A DNA stretch of 64,000 nt from Tenggerimyces flavus (GCF_016907715.1 NZ_JAFBCM010000001.1:620001-684000); one strand, 5' to 3'; numbered from the stretch's first letter, positions 6,671 to 15,246 are shown. The notes: a model not told the origin generated them from the letters alone. Made by a program: numbers and translations.

Positions 6671-7912
6671 GTGACTCAGCCTCCTCGCGACCCCGCTGTC
6701 ACTTGTTGCGTCGTCGGCGGCGGACCTGGCGGCCTCATGACCGCCTATCTCCTCGCCCGGGCGGGCGTCGATGTCGCGCTGTTCGAGACGCACCAGGACT
6801 TCGACCGGGAGTTCCGCGGCGACTCGCTCCACCCCGGGACGCTCGAGTTACTCGACCACCTCGGCCTCGCCGACGAGCTCCTCACGCTGGATCACTACCG
6901 CGCCAGGTACTTCCGCCTGCACACTCCCACCGGCTCCTACACCACCACCGACTACGGACGGCTGCGCACCAAGTTCAACTACGTCGCCCTCATGGCGCAG
7001 AGCGCGTTCCTCGAGTTCCTTGCCAGCAAGGGCAGCGAGCTCAGCCACTTCACGCTGAGGCAAAGCACCAGAGCCACCGGAATCGTCACCAACAAGGACA
7101 ACGTCGTCACCGGCGTCCGCTACCAGGACGGGCAGGGGCAGGAACGTGAGCAGCCCGCGAAGCTGGTCATCGCGGCGGACGGGCGGTTCTCCAGGTTTCG
7201 CAGGCTCGCCGACCTCCCGGCCCGACCTCTCGGCGCCAGCAGTGACCTGCTCTGGTTCCAGCTGCCCAAGCGGCCCAACGACCCGCCCGACGCCGACGTT
7301 TCGCTCTATTTCGGCGTCGGCCACTACGTCGCGCTGCTCGGCCGCACCAACTCCTGGCAGGTCGGCTACACGATCCCCAAGGGCGCGTACGCCGCGACGC
7401 GCGAGCGCGGGGTCGAGCCGATCCGCGCGTTCGTCGAGCAGTACGTACCATGGCTGTCCGACCGCACCAGCCTCCTCACCGACTGGAGTCAGATCACGTT
7501 GCTCTCCGTCGAGATCGCCCGCGTCGACACCTGGCACCGCCCTGGGCTGCTGCTCATCGGCGACGCCGCGCACGTGATCTCGCCGGTCGGCGGCAACGGC
7601 ATCCTGATGGCCATCCAGGACGCGATCGTCACCGCGAACGTCCTCGTCCCCCGCCTCCGCAACGGTGGCACTGTCGACAGCCGCGACCTCGCGCGCATCC
7701 AGAACGAACGGGAGCCCGCGATCGTCGCCGTGCAGCGAATGCAGGTACGTGTCGAGCAACGGACGGCGCTCACTCTTCAAACAGGCAAGGCGTTCCGTCC
7801 CTCCCCGGCCTTCCGCCTCTTCACCCGCGTCCCCTACCTGCGAGGCAGAAGCGCCCGAGCCAACGCGTACGGCCCGCGCACCCCGCGCCTCGACCCGACG
7901 CTGCTCGCATGA
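6671..7912 (+). CDS. FAD-dependent monooxygenase in carotenoid operon
   Basis: 413-residue flavoprotein of the aromatic-hydroxylase (PHBH/UbiH-like) family. The N-terminal Rossmann motif is VVGGGPGGL (residues 14-22). The second FAD motif, GDAAHVISPVGGNG, lies near residue 300. The reading frame starts with GTG at 6671. It is the first gene of an operon: its stop overlaps the crtI start (ATGA) and crtI overlaps crtB. This tight coupling suggests it acts on a carotenoid or a precursor, perhaps hydroxylating a ring or chain, but the family also hydroxylates phenols and quinones, so the reaction is inferred from context only. The C-terminal tail after residue 370 is basic. Confidence 0.8.
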   Translation: MTQPPRDPAVTCCVVGGGPGGLMTAYLLARAGVDVALFETHQDFDREFRGDSLHPGTLELLDHLGLADELLTLDHYRARYFRLHTPTGSYTTTDYGRLRTKFNYVALMAQSAFLEFLASKGSELSHFTLRQSTRATGIVTNKDNVVTGVRYQDGQGQEREQPAKLVIAADGRFSRFRRLADLPARPLGASSDLLWFQLPKRPNDPPDADVSLYFGVGHYVALLGRTNSWQVGYTIPKGAYAATRERGVEPIRAFVEQYVPWLSDRTSLLTDWSQITLLSVEIARVDTWHRPGLLLIGDAAHVISPVGGNGILMAIQDAIVTANVLVPRLRNGGTVDSRDLARIQNEREPAIVAVQRMQVRVEQRTALTLQTGKAFRPSPAFRLFTRVPYLRGRSARANAYGPRTPRLDPTLLA

Positions 7913-9366
7913 AGCGGGTCGTGGTGGTTGGCGCCGGCCTCGGCGGGCTGTCGGCGGCGTGTCACCTCGCCGGCGCCGGGCACCAAGTCACGGTCGTCGA
8001 ACGCCACGCGCACCCCGGTGGTCGCGCCGGGCGGCTGACGCGCGACGGCTTCAGCTTCGACACCGGACCCACCGTGCTGACCATGCCCGACCTGGTCGCG
8101 GAGGCGTTCCACGCCGTCGGCGCCGAGATGGACGAGCACGTACGGCTGCGGCCACTCGACCCCGCCTACCGTGCGAACTTCGCCGACGGCTCCACGATCC
8201 ACGTACGCCACGGCCGCGAGGCGATGGCCGCCGAGATCCGCGAGCAGTGCGGCCCCGGCGACGAGGAGGCCTTCCACCGGTTCTGCGCCTGGCTGGAACG
8301 CCTTTACCAGTTGGAGATGCCCAAGTTCATCGCGCGCAACTACGACCACCCCTGGGACCTCGCCCGCCCGATCCAACCCGCAATCGCCCTCCTCAAGCTC
8401 CGCGCCCTCGGCAAGCTCGCCAACGCCGTCAAGCGGTACTTCCGTGACGAACGACTCCAACGCCTGTTCAGCTTCCAGGCCATGTACGCCGGCCTCGCGC
8501 CCCAGGAAGCGCTCGCGATCTTCGCCGTGATCACCTACATGGACTCCGTCGCCGGCGTCTACTTCCCCGACGGCGGCATCGCCGCGGTCCCGCACGCGAT
8601 GGCCGCCGCGGCGGAGAAGGCCGGCGTGGAGTTCCGCTACAACGCGCCCGTTCGCCAGGTCCTGCACGACAGCGACGTGCGCGGCGTCCAGCTCGTCGAC
8701 GGCGAGACGATCGAGGCCGACGCGGTCGTTGTCAACGCGGACTTGCCTGGCGCGTACGACCTGCTGCCCAAGCTCACCCTCCCGAGGCCCTTGCGGAGCC
8801 CGGAGTTCTCCCCCTCAGCGCTCGTCTGGCACGTCGGCGTACGCGGCCTGCCGCCGGACGACGTGGCCCACCACAACATCCACTTCGCGGCGGAGTGGGA
8901 GTCGTCCTTTCGATCGCTGCTGCGGGACGGGCGCATGATGCCCGACCCCTCTGTGCTGGTGAGCGTGCCATCGCGAACGGACCCGTCCCTCGCCCCGCCA
9001 GGCGACTCGACGCTGTACGTCCTCGAGCCCGTCCCCAACCTCGCCGCGGGCAAGGTCGACTGGAGTCGCGAACGGGACGCCTCCCGCGAACGTCTCGCCG
9101 CCCGCCTCGAGACCTGGGGCTACCCCACCGACGTCGTCGCGGAGGAACTCGTCGACCCGCACGACTGGGCGCGACAGGGCATGGGCGCGGGCACGCCGTT
9201 CTCCATGTCCCACAGGTTCTTCCAGTCCGGCCCGTTCCGCCCGTCGAACCTCGATCGGCGCGTCCGCGGCCTGGTCTTCGTCGGTACGGGCACCGTGCCC
9301 GGCGTCGGCGTGCCTATGGTCCTGGTGTCCGGAAAGCTCGCCGCCGAACGAGTGAACGCGCTGTGA
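7909..9366 (+). CDS. crtI: phytoene desaturase
   Basis: FAD-dependent desaturase introducing double bonds into phytoene on the way to lycopene. 485 residues, normal for CrtI. N-terminal dinucleotide motif VVVGAGLGGLSAACHLA, then HPGGRAGRL and FDTGPTVLTMPDL, both conserved in bacterial CrtI. The C-terminal carotenoid-desaturase signature includes GTGTVPGVGVPMVLVSGKL. The start was set at the ATG that overlaps the preceding stop, because the long upstream extension of the frame is antisense-like shadow of the monooxygenase gene. The next gene, crtB, begins within the stop codon of crtI, so the pair is translationally coupled. Confidence 0.93.
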   Translation: MKRVVVVGAGLGGLSAACHLAGAGHQVTVVERHAHPGGRAGRLTRDGFSFDTGPTVLTMPDLVAEAFHAVGAEMDEHVRLRPLDPAYRANFADGSTIHVRHGREAMAAEIREQCGPGDEEAFHRFCAWLERLYQLEMPKFIARNYDHPWDLARPIQPAIALLKLRALGKLANAVKRYFRDERLQRLFSFQAMYAGLAPQEALAIFAVITYMDSVAGVYFPDGGIAAVPHAMAAAAEKAGVEFRYNAPVRQVLHDSDVRGVQLVDGETIEADAVVVNADLPGAYDLLPKLTLPRPLRSPEFSPSALVWHVGVRGLPPDDVAHHNIHFAAEWESSFRSLLRDGRMMPDPSVLVSVPSRTDPSLAPPGDSTLYVLEPVPNLAAGKVDWSRERDASRERLAARLETWGYPTDVVAEELVDPHDWARQGMGAGTPFSMSHRFFQSGPFRPSNLDRRVRGLVFVGTGTVPGVGVPMVLVSGKLAAERVNAL

Positions 9367-10220
9367 CCTCGCTGCGCGAGTCGTACCTTCGGTGCGCCCA
9401 AATCGCCCGCAGGCATGGGAAAACGTACTCCACCGCGGCCTATCTGCTGACGCCGAGCGACCGGCGGCACGTGTTCGCGATCTACGCGTTCTGCCGGGTC
9501 GCCGACGACATCGTGGACGAGGCCACCGACCGCCCGACCGAGCAGACAGCGGCGGCGTTGGCGGAGTTCGGCGACCGGTTCCGCACCGATCTCGCCGCCG
9601 GAACGTCGTCCCACCCGCTGCTCGCCGCGGTCGTCCGCACGGCGCGGGAGCTGCAGATCGACCCGGAGTGCTTCGATCGGTTCCTGCGTTCGATGACGAT
9701 GGACCTGACCACGAGCTCGTACGCGACCTGGGACGACCTCGTCGGCTACATGGACGGATCCGCCGCTGTCATTGGCGAAATGATGCTGCCAGTCCTGCAT
9801 CCGCTGACTCCCGAGGCGTTCGAGCCCTCGCGTCAGTTGGGCGTCGCGTTCCAGCTCACGAACTTCCTGCGCGACGTCGGCGAGGACCTCGACCGCGGCC
9901 GCCTCTACCTGCCACGGGAGGACCTGGACCGCTTCGACGCCGACCCGCACACGCGCCGCGTCGACGACCCTTGGCGCGCGCTGATGAGGTTCGAGATCGA
10001 ACGTACACGTGCCATCTATCGCGAAGCGGACAAGGGAATTCCACTGCTGCCACGACGGTCGGCGCGCTGCGTCGCGACCGCGCGGATCCTGTACTCGCGC
10101 ATCCTGGACCGGATCGAGGCGAACGACTACGACGTGTTCACTCGACGCGCTCGGGTGCCGAGCGCGGAGAAGCTGTGGGTCGCCGCCCGATCGCTGCTTT
10201 CTCCCACAGCAGCAGGGTGA
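9363..10220 (+). CDS. crtB: phytoene synthase
   Basis: Condenses two geranylgeranyl diphosphates into phytoene, the first committed carotenoid step. 285 residues from a GTG that overlaps the crtI stop (GTGA). The two Asp-rich metal-diphosphate motifs are visible: DDIVDEA (about residues 44-50) and DVGEDLDRGR (about 170-179). The trans-isoprenyl synthase signature QLTNFLRDVGEDLDRG is intact. The last 83 bp are shared with the 3' end of the opposing lycopene cyclase gene, an unusually long convergent overlap. No crtE (GGPP synthase) is present in the window, so the substrate must come from elsewhere. Confidence 0.93.
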   Translation: MTSLRESYLRCAQIARRHGKTYSTAAYLLTPSDRRHVFAIYAFCRVADDIVDEATDRPTEQTAAALAEFGDRFRTDLAAGTSSHPLLAAVVRTARELQIDPECFDRFLRSMTMDLTTSSYATWDDLVGYMDGSAAVIGEMMLPVLHPLTPEAFEPSRQLGVAFQLTNFLRDVGEDLDRGRLYLPREDLDRFDADPHTRRVDDPWRALMRFEIERTRAIYREADKGIPLLPRRSARCVATARILYSRILDRIEANDYDVFTRRARVPSAEKLWVAARSLLSPTAAG

Positions 10221-10491
10221 GCGTGGCGATGCTGAAGCCGAACGCGAAGTCCTCGATCGGGATGTCCCATGGGAAGCGGATGCCGCTGAACTGCTCGCGC
10301 GTGTAGGTGACGATCGGCGCGTCGAGCTTGGTCAGCCAGCCGTCGACGAGGATCTGGAAGAACCACACGATCGCGAGCGTGATCCAGTAGCTGGCCTTGG
10401 TGAACAGCCTCGTCCTGAGCAGCAGGAGCTCGAGCAGGACGACGACGAGGATCGAGCCCGTGGCGGCGACGGTGTACTCAGGCACGTTCAT
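10138..10491 (-). CDS. crtYd: lycopene cyclase subunit, CrtYd type
   Basis: Small membrane subunit of the heterodimeric lycopene cyclase of actinobacteria, 117 residues with about three transmembrane helices. It contains PIEDFAFGFSIATLTLLLWE, the motif conserved in this family (PxE(E/D)xxF). The ATG at 10489-10491 (MNVPEYTV) was chosen; the frame is open further but without family similarity. The start overlaps the end of the CrtYc-type gene by 14 bp, and the 3' end overlaps crtB by 83 bp on the opposite strand. Ring type (beta or epsilon) cannot be told from sequence alone. Confidence 0.85.
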   Translation of the reverse strand: MNVPEYTVAATGSILVVVLLELLLLRTRLFTKASYWITLAIVWFFQILVDGWLTKLDAPIVTYTREQFSGIRFPWDIPIEDFAFGFSIATLTLLLWEKAAIGRRPTASPRSAPERVE

Positions 10492-10804
10492 GTCCCTTGC
10501 GCAGCAGGGCGTTGACGGCCTCATACGTGAGCAGCGTGCACAACGGGATCACGAGGAAGAACGCGAGCTCCTCGATCGGGATGCCGAACGGCAACAGCCA
10601 GCCGGTCGTGAACCGTTCGCTGTACTGCCAATGGTCGCGCGCGATCGCGATCGCGTCCCAGACCAGGAAGATCGCGACCACGATGAGCAGGACGATCACC
10701 AGCCGGCGCGGGCGGCGGTAGACGCGGGCGCCGAGGACGAGCTCGAGCGGCAGCGTGATCGCCACACAGGCGGCCATCAGCAGCAGGTACTGGTAGCGAT
10801 CCAT
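10478..10804 (-). CDS. crtYc: lycopene cyclase subunit, CrtYc type
   Basis: Partner subunit of the heterodimeric lycopene cyclase, 108 residues. It starts MDRYQYLLLMAACVAITLP and has three hydrophobic helices, with the signature PIEELAFFLVIPLCTLLTYE. It pairs with the following CrtYd-like subunit through a 14-bp overlap. Both lie on the strand opposite crtI/crtB and converge on them, so they are transcribed from the gap shared with ridA (10805-10886). Together with crtB and crtI they would give a cyclic C40 carotenoid. Confidence 0.87.
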   Translation of the reverse strand: MDRYQYLLLMAACVAITLPLELVLGARVYRRPRRLVIVLLIVVAIFLVWDAIAIARDHWQYSERFTTGWLLPFGIPIEELAFFLVIPLCTLLTYEAVNALLRKGHERA

Positions 10805-10886
10805 TCGCCCTCAATGAGGTAGCCATGACGTTCGGGCATGGGGACGATGCGAATCTATCGTTTGTCCGGCTTGGGATCGGCTGGGC

Positions 10887-11297
10887 ATGATCTTTCTCAT
10901 GCCGATTGTCGATCGCCACCTCTCCGTGCCCGGCGTGGCGCCTGGCCTCCGCTACGCCCACGCCGTCACCACGACGGGCCAGCTCGCGTTCGTCTCCGGT
11001 CAGGTCGCGCTGAGCGAGGACGGCGCGCTGGTCGGCGACGGCGACGTCCGCGCGCAGACCGAGCGGGCGTTGCGGAACCTGGGCAACGTCCTGACCGCGC
11101 TCGGCGCGACGTGGTCGGACGTGGTGCGGTTCAACTGGTACCTGCTCGACGTGTCGCGCATCCAGGACGTACGGGACGCGCGCGACGCCGTGCTCGGGGA
11201 CGCCCCCACGCCCGCGAGCACGTTGATCCAGGTCGCCGGCCTGTTCCGGCCCGGCTTCCTGGTGGAGGTCGACGCTGTGGTCGCGCTGCCGGACTGA
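10887..11297 (+). CDS. RidA family protein (reactive enamine/imine deaminase-like)
   Basis: 136-residue YjgF/YER057c/UK114-family protein. RidA proteins hydrolyse reactive 2-aminoacrylate-type enamines; other members do different imine chemistry. The fold is seen in SGQVALSEDGALVGDGDVRAQ, the ALRNLGNVLTALGATWSDVV helix region and PASTLIQVAGLFRPGFLVEV. The canonical RidA active-site Arg aligns near LFRPG here, so this may belong to another Rid subfamily. Two starts are possible: ATG at 10887 or ATG at 10899 (MPIVDRHLSV). It is divergent from the lycopene cyclase genes; the 3' end is followed after 5 bp by a MITE-like element. Confidence 0.85.
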   Translation: MIFLMPIVDRHLSVPGVAPGLRYAHAVTTTGQLAFVSGQVALSEDGALVGDGDVRAQTERALRNLGNVLTALGATWSDVVRFNWYLLDVSRIQDVRDARDAVLGDAPTPASTLIQVAGLFRPGFLVEVDAVVALPD

Positions 11298-11302
11298 GTC
11301 TA

Positions 11303-11474
11303 AGGGCGTGTCTCTCAAATATCGCCGGGCGCGCGACACCCCACATCCCGCCTGGCCGCGGTCCAGCTCGTCACCCATATAACCAATATGAGTTCCTCCT
11401 GCACCACGCCCAGCCGGGCGCGGGGCGCCGCGCGCTACGCGCGCTTAGCCGACGCTCTTTGAGAGACACGCCCT
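11303..11474. mobile_element. 172-bp MITE-like element with 17-bp perfect terminal inverted repeats
   Basis: The ends AGGGCGTGTCTCTCAAA (11303-11319) and TTTGAGAGACACGCCCT (11458-11474) are perfect inverted repeats. The interior is non-coding, with smaller dyads such as CATAT-AACCA-ATATG and a GCGCG-rich stretch. A TA target duplication is possible but ambiguous at the junctions. The right-hand end supplies the last two bases of the TAG stop of the zinc-ribbon gene. No transposase is nearby, so it would need one in trans. Confidence 0.7.
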
Positions 11475-11679
11475 AGCCGACCTTGTCCAGCAGCTCCGGC
11501 ATGAAGAGCTGGATGAAGCCGCAATGTTGACAAACCAGACCTTCTGCGGCCTTGTTCGCCCAATCCATGTTGAAGAACGACATGCTCGACGTGTTCAGCA
11601 ACACCTCGCGTCCCGTGAAGTCGGTGCCCCCACACACCGAACACGAGATCTGCCGGCCGGCAGCCGTGTACTGCGCCAT
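11473..11679 (-). CDS. small zinc-ribbon protein
   Basis: 68-residue protein with two CxxC knuckles, CSVCGG (residues 13-18) and CQHCGF (50-55), a classic zinc-ribbon arrangement. The segment between them (VLLNTSSMSFFNMDWANKAAEG) resembles small proteins predicted to bind zinc through four Cys; function unknown. The ATG at 11677-11679 has AGGGGGAGGAAC just upstream, a strong ribosome site. The TAG stop is formed where the MITE-like element begins, so the natural C-terminus may have been changed by that insertion. Confidence 0.75.
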   Translation of the reverse strand: MAQYTAAGRQISCSVCGGTDFTGREVLLNTSSMSFFNMDWANKAAEGLVCQHCGFIQLFMPELLDKVG

Positions 11680-11721
11680 GTTCCTCCCCCTTGCGTCCGA
11701 ACTTATCCCCCTCTGACGACG

Positions 11722-11761
11722 CGACCAGCCGCCCCGGTTCCCATGCCGGGACGGCTGGTCG
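11722..11761 (-). terminator. hairpin terminator after the S15 peptidase gene
   Basis: A perfect 10-bp outer stem CGACCAGCCG / CGGCTGGTCG encloses an inner CCCGG/CCGGG stem. It lies 20 bp beyond the peptidase stop on the minus strand, and upstream of the zinc-ribbon gene's leader. Confidence 0.6.
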
Positions 11762-11780
11762 GCGTGTCGAAGGGCCGCTC

Positions 11781-13721
11781 TCAGGAGGCGGCGATCGGGA
11801 GCTGTACGGAGCTGGCGGTGATCTCGACGCCGACCTTCGTGCCTGCCGGATAGCGCAGCGTGTAGTCGTGGTCGGTAGCGAGCAGCACGACGCCGAGGCG
11901 GTGGTTGGGCTTGATCACGTAGTCGACCGGCTGCAGGTTCCAGCTCAGTGGGTACATCGTGCCGGGCTTGATCGGTTCGCTCTTCTTCAGCGACGACCGG
12001 TTGCGTACGTCGATCCAGCCCCGGCTGACGATCTTGAACGGCGTCGCCGCGGTCACGTACTCCTTCGTCGTACGACAGCCCGGGTTGTCCGGCAGGCTCT
12101 CCGCGAAGCACCACGTCGCGCCGGTCTTCGCGAGTTTCTGCACCCGGTCGTCGATCCCGTAGTCGACCAACAGGGCCGTTAGGTAAGGCGACTTGCCCTT
12201 CATTGCCGCCTTCACGCTCACCCTCGGCGTCCCCGACAGCCGGAACGACTGCGGCAACGGCGGGGTGAGGTAGAGGATGCGGTTCGGGTCGGCCTCCTCC
12301 GGGCTCTGGATCAGGTCCGCGGCGGGGCGAGCCGGGGCGTCGTCGAACCACAACGTCGGCGCGCGGCCGCGCTTGGCCTCGACCGCGCGCGAGGGGGCGA
12401 ACGTCAGCGACTTGGTGCCCTTCTTCGGCGCCGCGGCAGGCCAGTCCGACTGCGTCGTCCACGTACCAGGCGCCGTCTCCAGGTCGACCTTGGGCTGCTT
12501 CATGATCCCGTTCTGGACCCCGTAGAGCCAGTAGTCGAACCACTTGTTCACCGTGTCAAGCCAGACTTGACGGCGAACGTCGACCGGGTCGTCGTGCGCG
12601 CCCTGGTGCAACCACAGCTTGCGTGGGATGTTGTTCGCCTTCAGCGCTGCCCACAACTGCGAGAACTGCTGCGGCTTCACGTTCCAGTCGTTCAGGCCGG
12701 CTGTCATCAACACACTGACGTTGAAGTTCGGCACGCCGTGAAGGAAGTTTCGCTCGTCCCAGAAGGAGTTGTAGTCGCCCGAGGTCCGATCCATCCCACG
12801 TTCGAGCTCGCGCATCGCAGACGCGCAGACCTCCGCATGCCGCCGCGTCAAGACGAACTTGGCATGCAGGTCCGCGTCCTCGCCGACGAAGCCATCAGGC
12901 GACGTCACCGCACCGTTGGCCCGGTAGTAGTCGTACCAGCTCGACAGTCCCGAGACGGACACGACCGTCTTCAGCCCCTTGACGCCCGTGCCCGCCGCCG
13001 CGAGTGGGAGCGTGCCGTCGTAGGACTTGCCCGCCATCGCGACCGCGCCGGTCGACCAGAGGGCGCGGATCTTCTTGCCGTCCTTGCCATACGCGTTCGC
13101 CCGTCCGGCCAGCCAGTCGATCACGGCCACCATGCCGGCGGTCTCGTTCGGCCCGACCGCCGTGGGGCAACCGTCGGACTCGCCCGTGCCGAGCGTGTTC
13201 GCGACGACCACCGCGTAGCCGCGCGGCACGAAGTAGTTGTCGTAGTAGATCGGCTCGTAGTGGATCGAGGGCTCGATGTCCGCGGGCGGCGTCCACGGCG
13301 CGAGCGTCGGCTGACCGGTCGTGACGTCGACGGGGTGGTACGGAACGTCGAGCATGCCACCCGGATACGGGCTGCCCTCGACGATCGTCGCGACCTTCAG
13401 CCCCTCGTTCGTCTCCTTCGGCCGATGGACGTACGCGGCCACGCGATCGCTCTTGCCGTCGTTGTCGCTGTCGACCTTGGTCTCGATGAAGACGGTCTCC
13501 TTGATCGACTCCGCGAACGAGAAGACCGGCTGCGTCATGCCGTCCTTGACGACCCGTTGCGGCTTCCCGACAGACGGGATGGCGCTTTCCGAGGTCGAAG
13601 AAGCAGCACGGGTCGGCTCGTTGTCGCGGGTCGGTGCGGCGGAAGCGCCGGGAGCGAAGGCCGCGGTGACGAGCGCGACGCTGACCAACGCACCAGGGAG
13701 GACCAGACGAACCGGTCGCAT
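11781..13721 (-). CDS. secreted CocE/NonD-type hydrolase, Xaa-Pro dipeptidyl-peptidase-like (S15)
   Basis: 646-residue exported serine hydrolase. A Sec signal peptide spans about residues 1-30 (MRPVRLVLPGALVSVALVTA, cleavage near ASA-AP). The S15-type alpha/beta-hydrolase core follows: VVVANTLGTGESDGCP, nucleophile elbow AGKSYDGT, acid region LMTAGLNDWNV, and catalytic His in LHQGAHDDP. The C-terminal third is the jelly-roll domain of the X-Pro dipeptidyl-peptidase family. The start has AAGGAG nine bases upstream, which excludes the longer open frame. Family members cleave N-terminal Xaa-Pro dipeptides or esters; which applies here is not readable. Confidence 0.9.
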   Translation of the reverse strand: MRPVRLVLPGALVSVALVTAAFAPGASAAPTRDNEPTRAASSTSESAIPSVGKPQRVVKDGMTQPVFSFAESIKETVFIETKVDSDNDGKSDRVAAYVHRPKETNEGLKVATIVEGSPYPGGMLDVPYHPVDVTTGQPTLAPWTPPADIEPSIHYEPIYYDNYFVPRGYAVVVANTLGTGESDGCPTAVGPNETAGMVAVIDWLAGRANAYGKDGKKIRALWSTGAVAMAGKSYDGTLPLAAAGTGVKGLKTVVSVSGLSSWYDYYRANGAVTSPDGFVGEDADLHAKFVLTRRHAEVCASAMRELERGMDRTSGDYNSFWDERNFLHGVPNFNVSVLMTAGLNDWNVKPQQFSQLWAALKANNIPRKLWLHQGAHDDPVDVRRQVWLDTVNKWFDYWLYGVQNGIMKQPKVDLETAPGTWTTQSDWPAAAPKKGTKSLTFAPSRAVEAKRGRAPTLWFDDAPARPAADLIQSPEEADPNRILYLTPPLPQSFRLSGTPRVSVKAAMKGKSPYLTALLVDYGIDDRVQKLAKTGATWCFAESLPDNPGCRTTKEYVTAATPFKIVSRGWIDVRNRSSLKKSEPIKPGTMYPLSWNLQPVDYVIKPNHRLGVVLLATDHDYTLRYPAGTKVGVEITASSVQLPIAAS

Positions 13722-13881
13722 CGGGCAGAACTCCTTGGGTTGGATACAGTCCGTGGACGAGATGTCACAGAAATGGCTCGCCGGCAAGGATGAACGCTCC
13801 GATATCGGACCGTCAAGGCCTCGGTACGCTAGGTGACGGCATTCGGCAAAGTACTACTCAGAGTGCACAAATGGGCGCTTT

Positions 13882-14793
13882 TCAGTAGTAGTAAGGAAAG
13901 CCTGACCAATCGGGCGCGCGCTTCTCGAGGAACGCGTCGCGCCCCTCGGCGGCCTCGTCGGTCATGTAGGCCAACCGGGTCGCCTCACCGGCGAACAGCT
14001 GCTGACCCACCAGCCCGTCGTCGATCAGGTTGAACGAATACTTCAGCATCCGGATCGCGGTCGGGCTCTTCTGGTTGATCTTGTGGCCCCAGTCCAGCGC
14101 GACGCGTTCGAGGTCGGCGTGCGGGACGACCGCGTTCACCATGCCCATCCGGTGCGCCTGCTCGGCGTCGTACTCCCCGCCGAGGAAGAAGATCTCGCGG
14201 GCGAACTTCTGCCCCACCTGACGGGCGAGGTACGCCGATCCGTACCCGCCGTCGAAGCTCGCGACGTCCGCGTCGGTCTGCTTGAAGCGGGCGTGCTCGG
14301 CGCTCGCCAGCGTGAGGTCGCTGACCACGTGCAGGCTGTGCCCACCGCCCGCGGCCCAGCCCGGAACGACGCAGATGACGACCTTCGGCATGAACCGAAT
14401 CAGTCGCTGGCACTCGAGAATGTGCAGCCGCGCGAGCTTCGCCTTGTCCACGCTGTCAGCGGTCTCGCCGTCGGCGTACTGGTAACCGGCCCTGCCGCGG
14501 ATCCGCTGGTCACCGCCGGAGCAGAACGCCCAGCCGCCGTCCTTGGGCGACGGCCCGTTCCCGGTCAGCAGTACGCAGCCGACGTCGGAGCTGATCCGCG
14601 CGTGCTCGAGCGCCTGGTGCAGCTCGTCGACCGTGTGCGGGCGGAACGCGTTCCGTACCTCCGGGCGGTCGAACGCGATGCGGACCGTGCCCTGGTCGAC
14701 CGCGCGGTGGTAGGTGATCTCGCTGAAGTCGAAGCCGTCGACGGGCTTCCACGCGGCGGGGTCGAACAGCTCGGACACACCTGGCGTCGGCAT
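13882..14793 (-). CDS. menB: 1,4-dihydroxy-2-naphthoyl-CoA synthase
   Basis: Crotonase-fold enzyme of menaquinone synthesis that closes the naphthoate ring of o-succinylbenzoyl-CoA. 303 residues, typical of actinobacterial MenB. Markers are RPEVRNAFRPHTVDEL, the oxyanion loop FCSGGDQRIRG, VVPGWAAGGGHSLHVVSDLT (bicarbonate-type MenB glycine motif), TDADVASFDGGYGSAYLARQ and the C-terminal PDWSGFPYYY, a MenB hallmark. The ATG (MPTPGVSELF) has GGAGGA upstream. Other men genes are not in the window. It is divergent from the small DUF6191-like gene at 14880. Confidence 0.93.
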   Translation of the reverse strand: MPTPGVSELFDPAAWKPVDGFDFSEITYHRAVDQGTVRIAFDRPEVRNAFRPHTVDELHQALEHARISSDVGCVLLTGNGPSPKDGGWAFCSGGDQRIRGRAGYQYADGETADSVDKAKLARLHILECQRLIRFMPKVVICVVPGWAAGGGHSLHVVSDLTLASAEHARFKQTDADVASFDGGYGSAYLARQVGQKFAREIFFLGGEYDAEQAHRMGMVNAVVPHADLERVALDWGHKINQKSPTAIRMLKYSFNLIDDGLVGQQLFAGEATRLAYMTDEAAEGRDAFLEKRAPDWSGFPYYY

Positions 14794-14879
14794 GGGCTCT
14801 GAGTCCTCCGTGGAGTTGGCTACCGAGGAAGTATCGCCGGCAGGCAACTATTTCGGCCCGCCGAGTCGTATCTACAGAC

Positions 14880-15200
14880 ATGAGTAGCGGCTGGGTCCTG
14901 CCGACCGTGCTGTCCCTGGTGGGCACGGCGTCGGCCGTCGCGCTGTTCCCGGCGCTCAGCAGCGCCCTGCAGAAGCACCGTCCGGAGGGCAAGGGCGCGC
15001 AGCTGGTCTCTCTCGGGCTCGAACAGATCGACCCGATCTTCAACCAGAACCGGATGCACCTGACCAAGCAGCGTGAGTACGAGGCGATCATGCCCGCGCG
15101 CAAGGAGGACGGCGCGCCGCCGCGGACCAAGATCGATCTCGAGCAGGGCCGGGCGACCGTTCGCCTTCCGGCCAAAGACACCGATCAGGGAACCACTTAG
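14880..15200 (+). CDS. small membrane-anchored protein, DUF6191-like
   Basis: 106 residues. A single N-terminal hydrophobic segment (VLPTVLSLVGTASAVALFPAL) is followed by a charged cytoplasmic part ending TKIDLEQGRATVRLPA. The last motif resembles DUF6191 proteins of actinobacteria (my recollection of that family, not verified). No catalytic residues stand out. The ATG begins at 14880 in the gap divergent from menB. Confidence 0.6.
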   Translation: MSSGWVLPTVLSLVGTASAVALFPALSSALQKHRPEGKGAQLVSLGLEQIDPIFNQNRMHLTKQREYEAIMPARKEDGAPPRTKIDLEQGRATVRLPAKDTDQGTT

Positions 15201-15246
15201 ACTGAGCCCCGCTCGATTCAGACCGACGAAGCGGGGAGGGTACGAG

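Noticed and set aside
13840-13890. TACTACT/AGTAGTA dyad at the end of menB as a terminator
   Set aside because: Only 7-bp arms, one of which includes the stop codon region, and no T-run; too weak to report as a feature.
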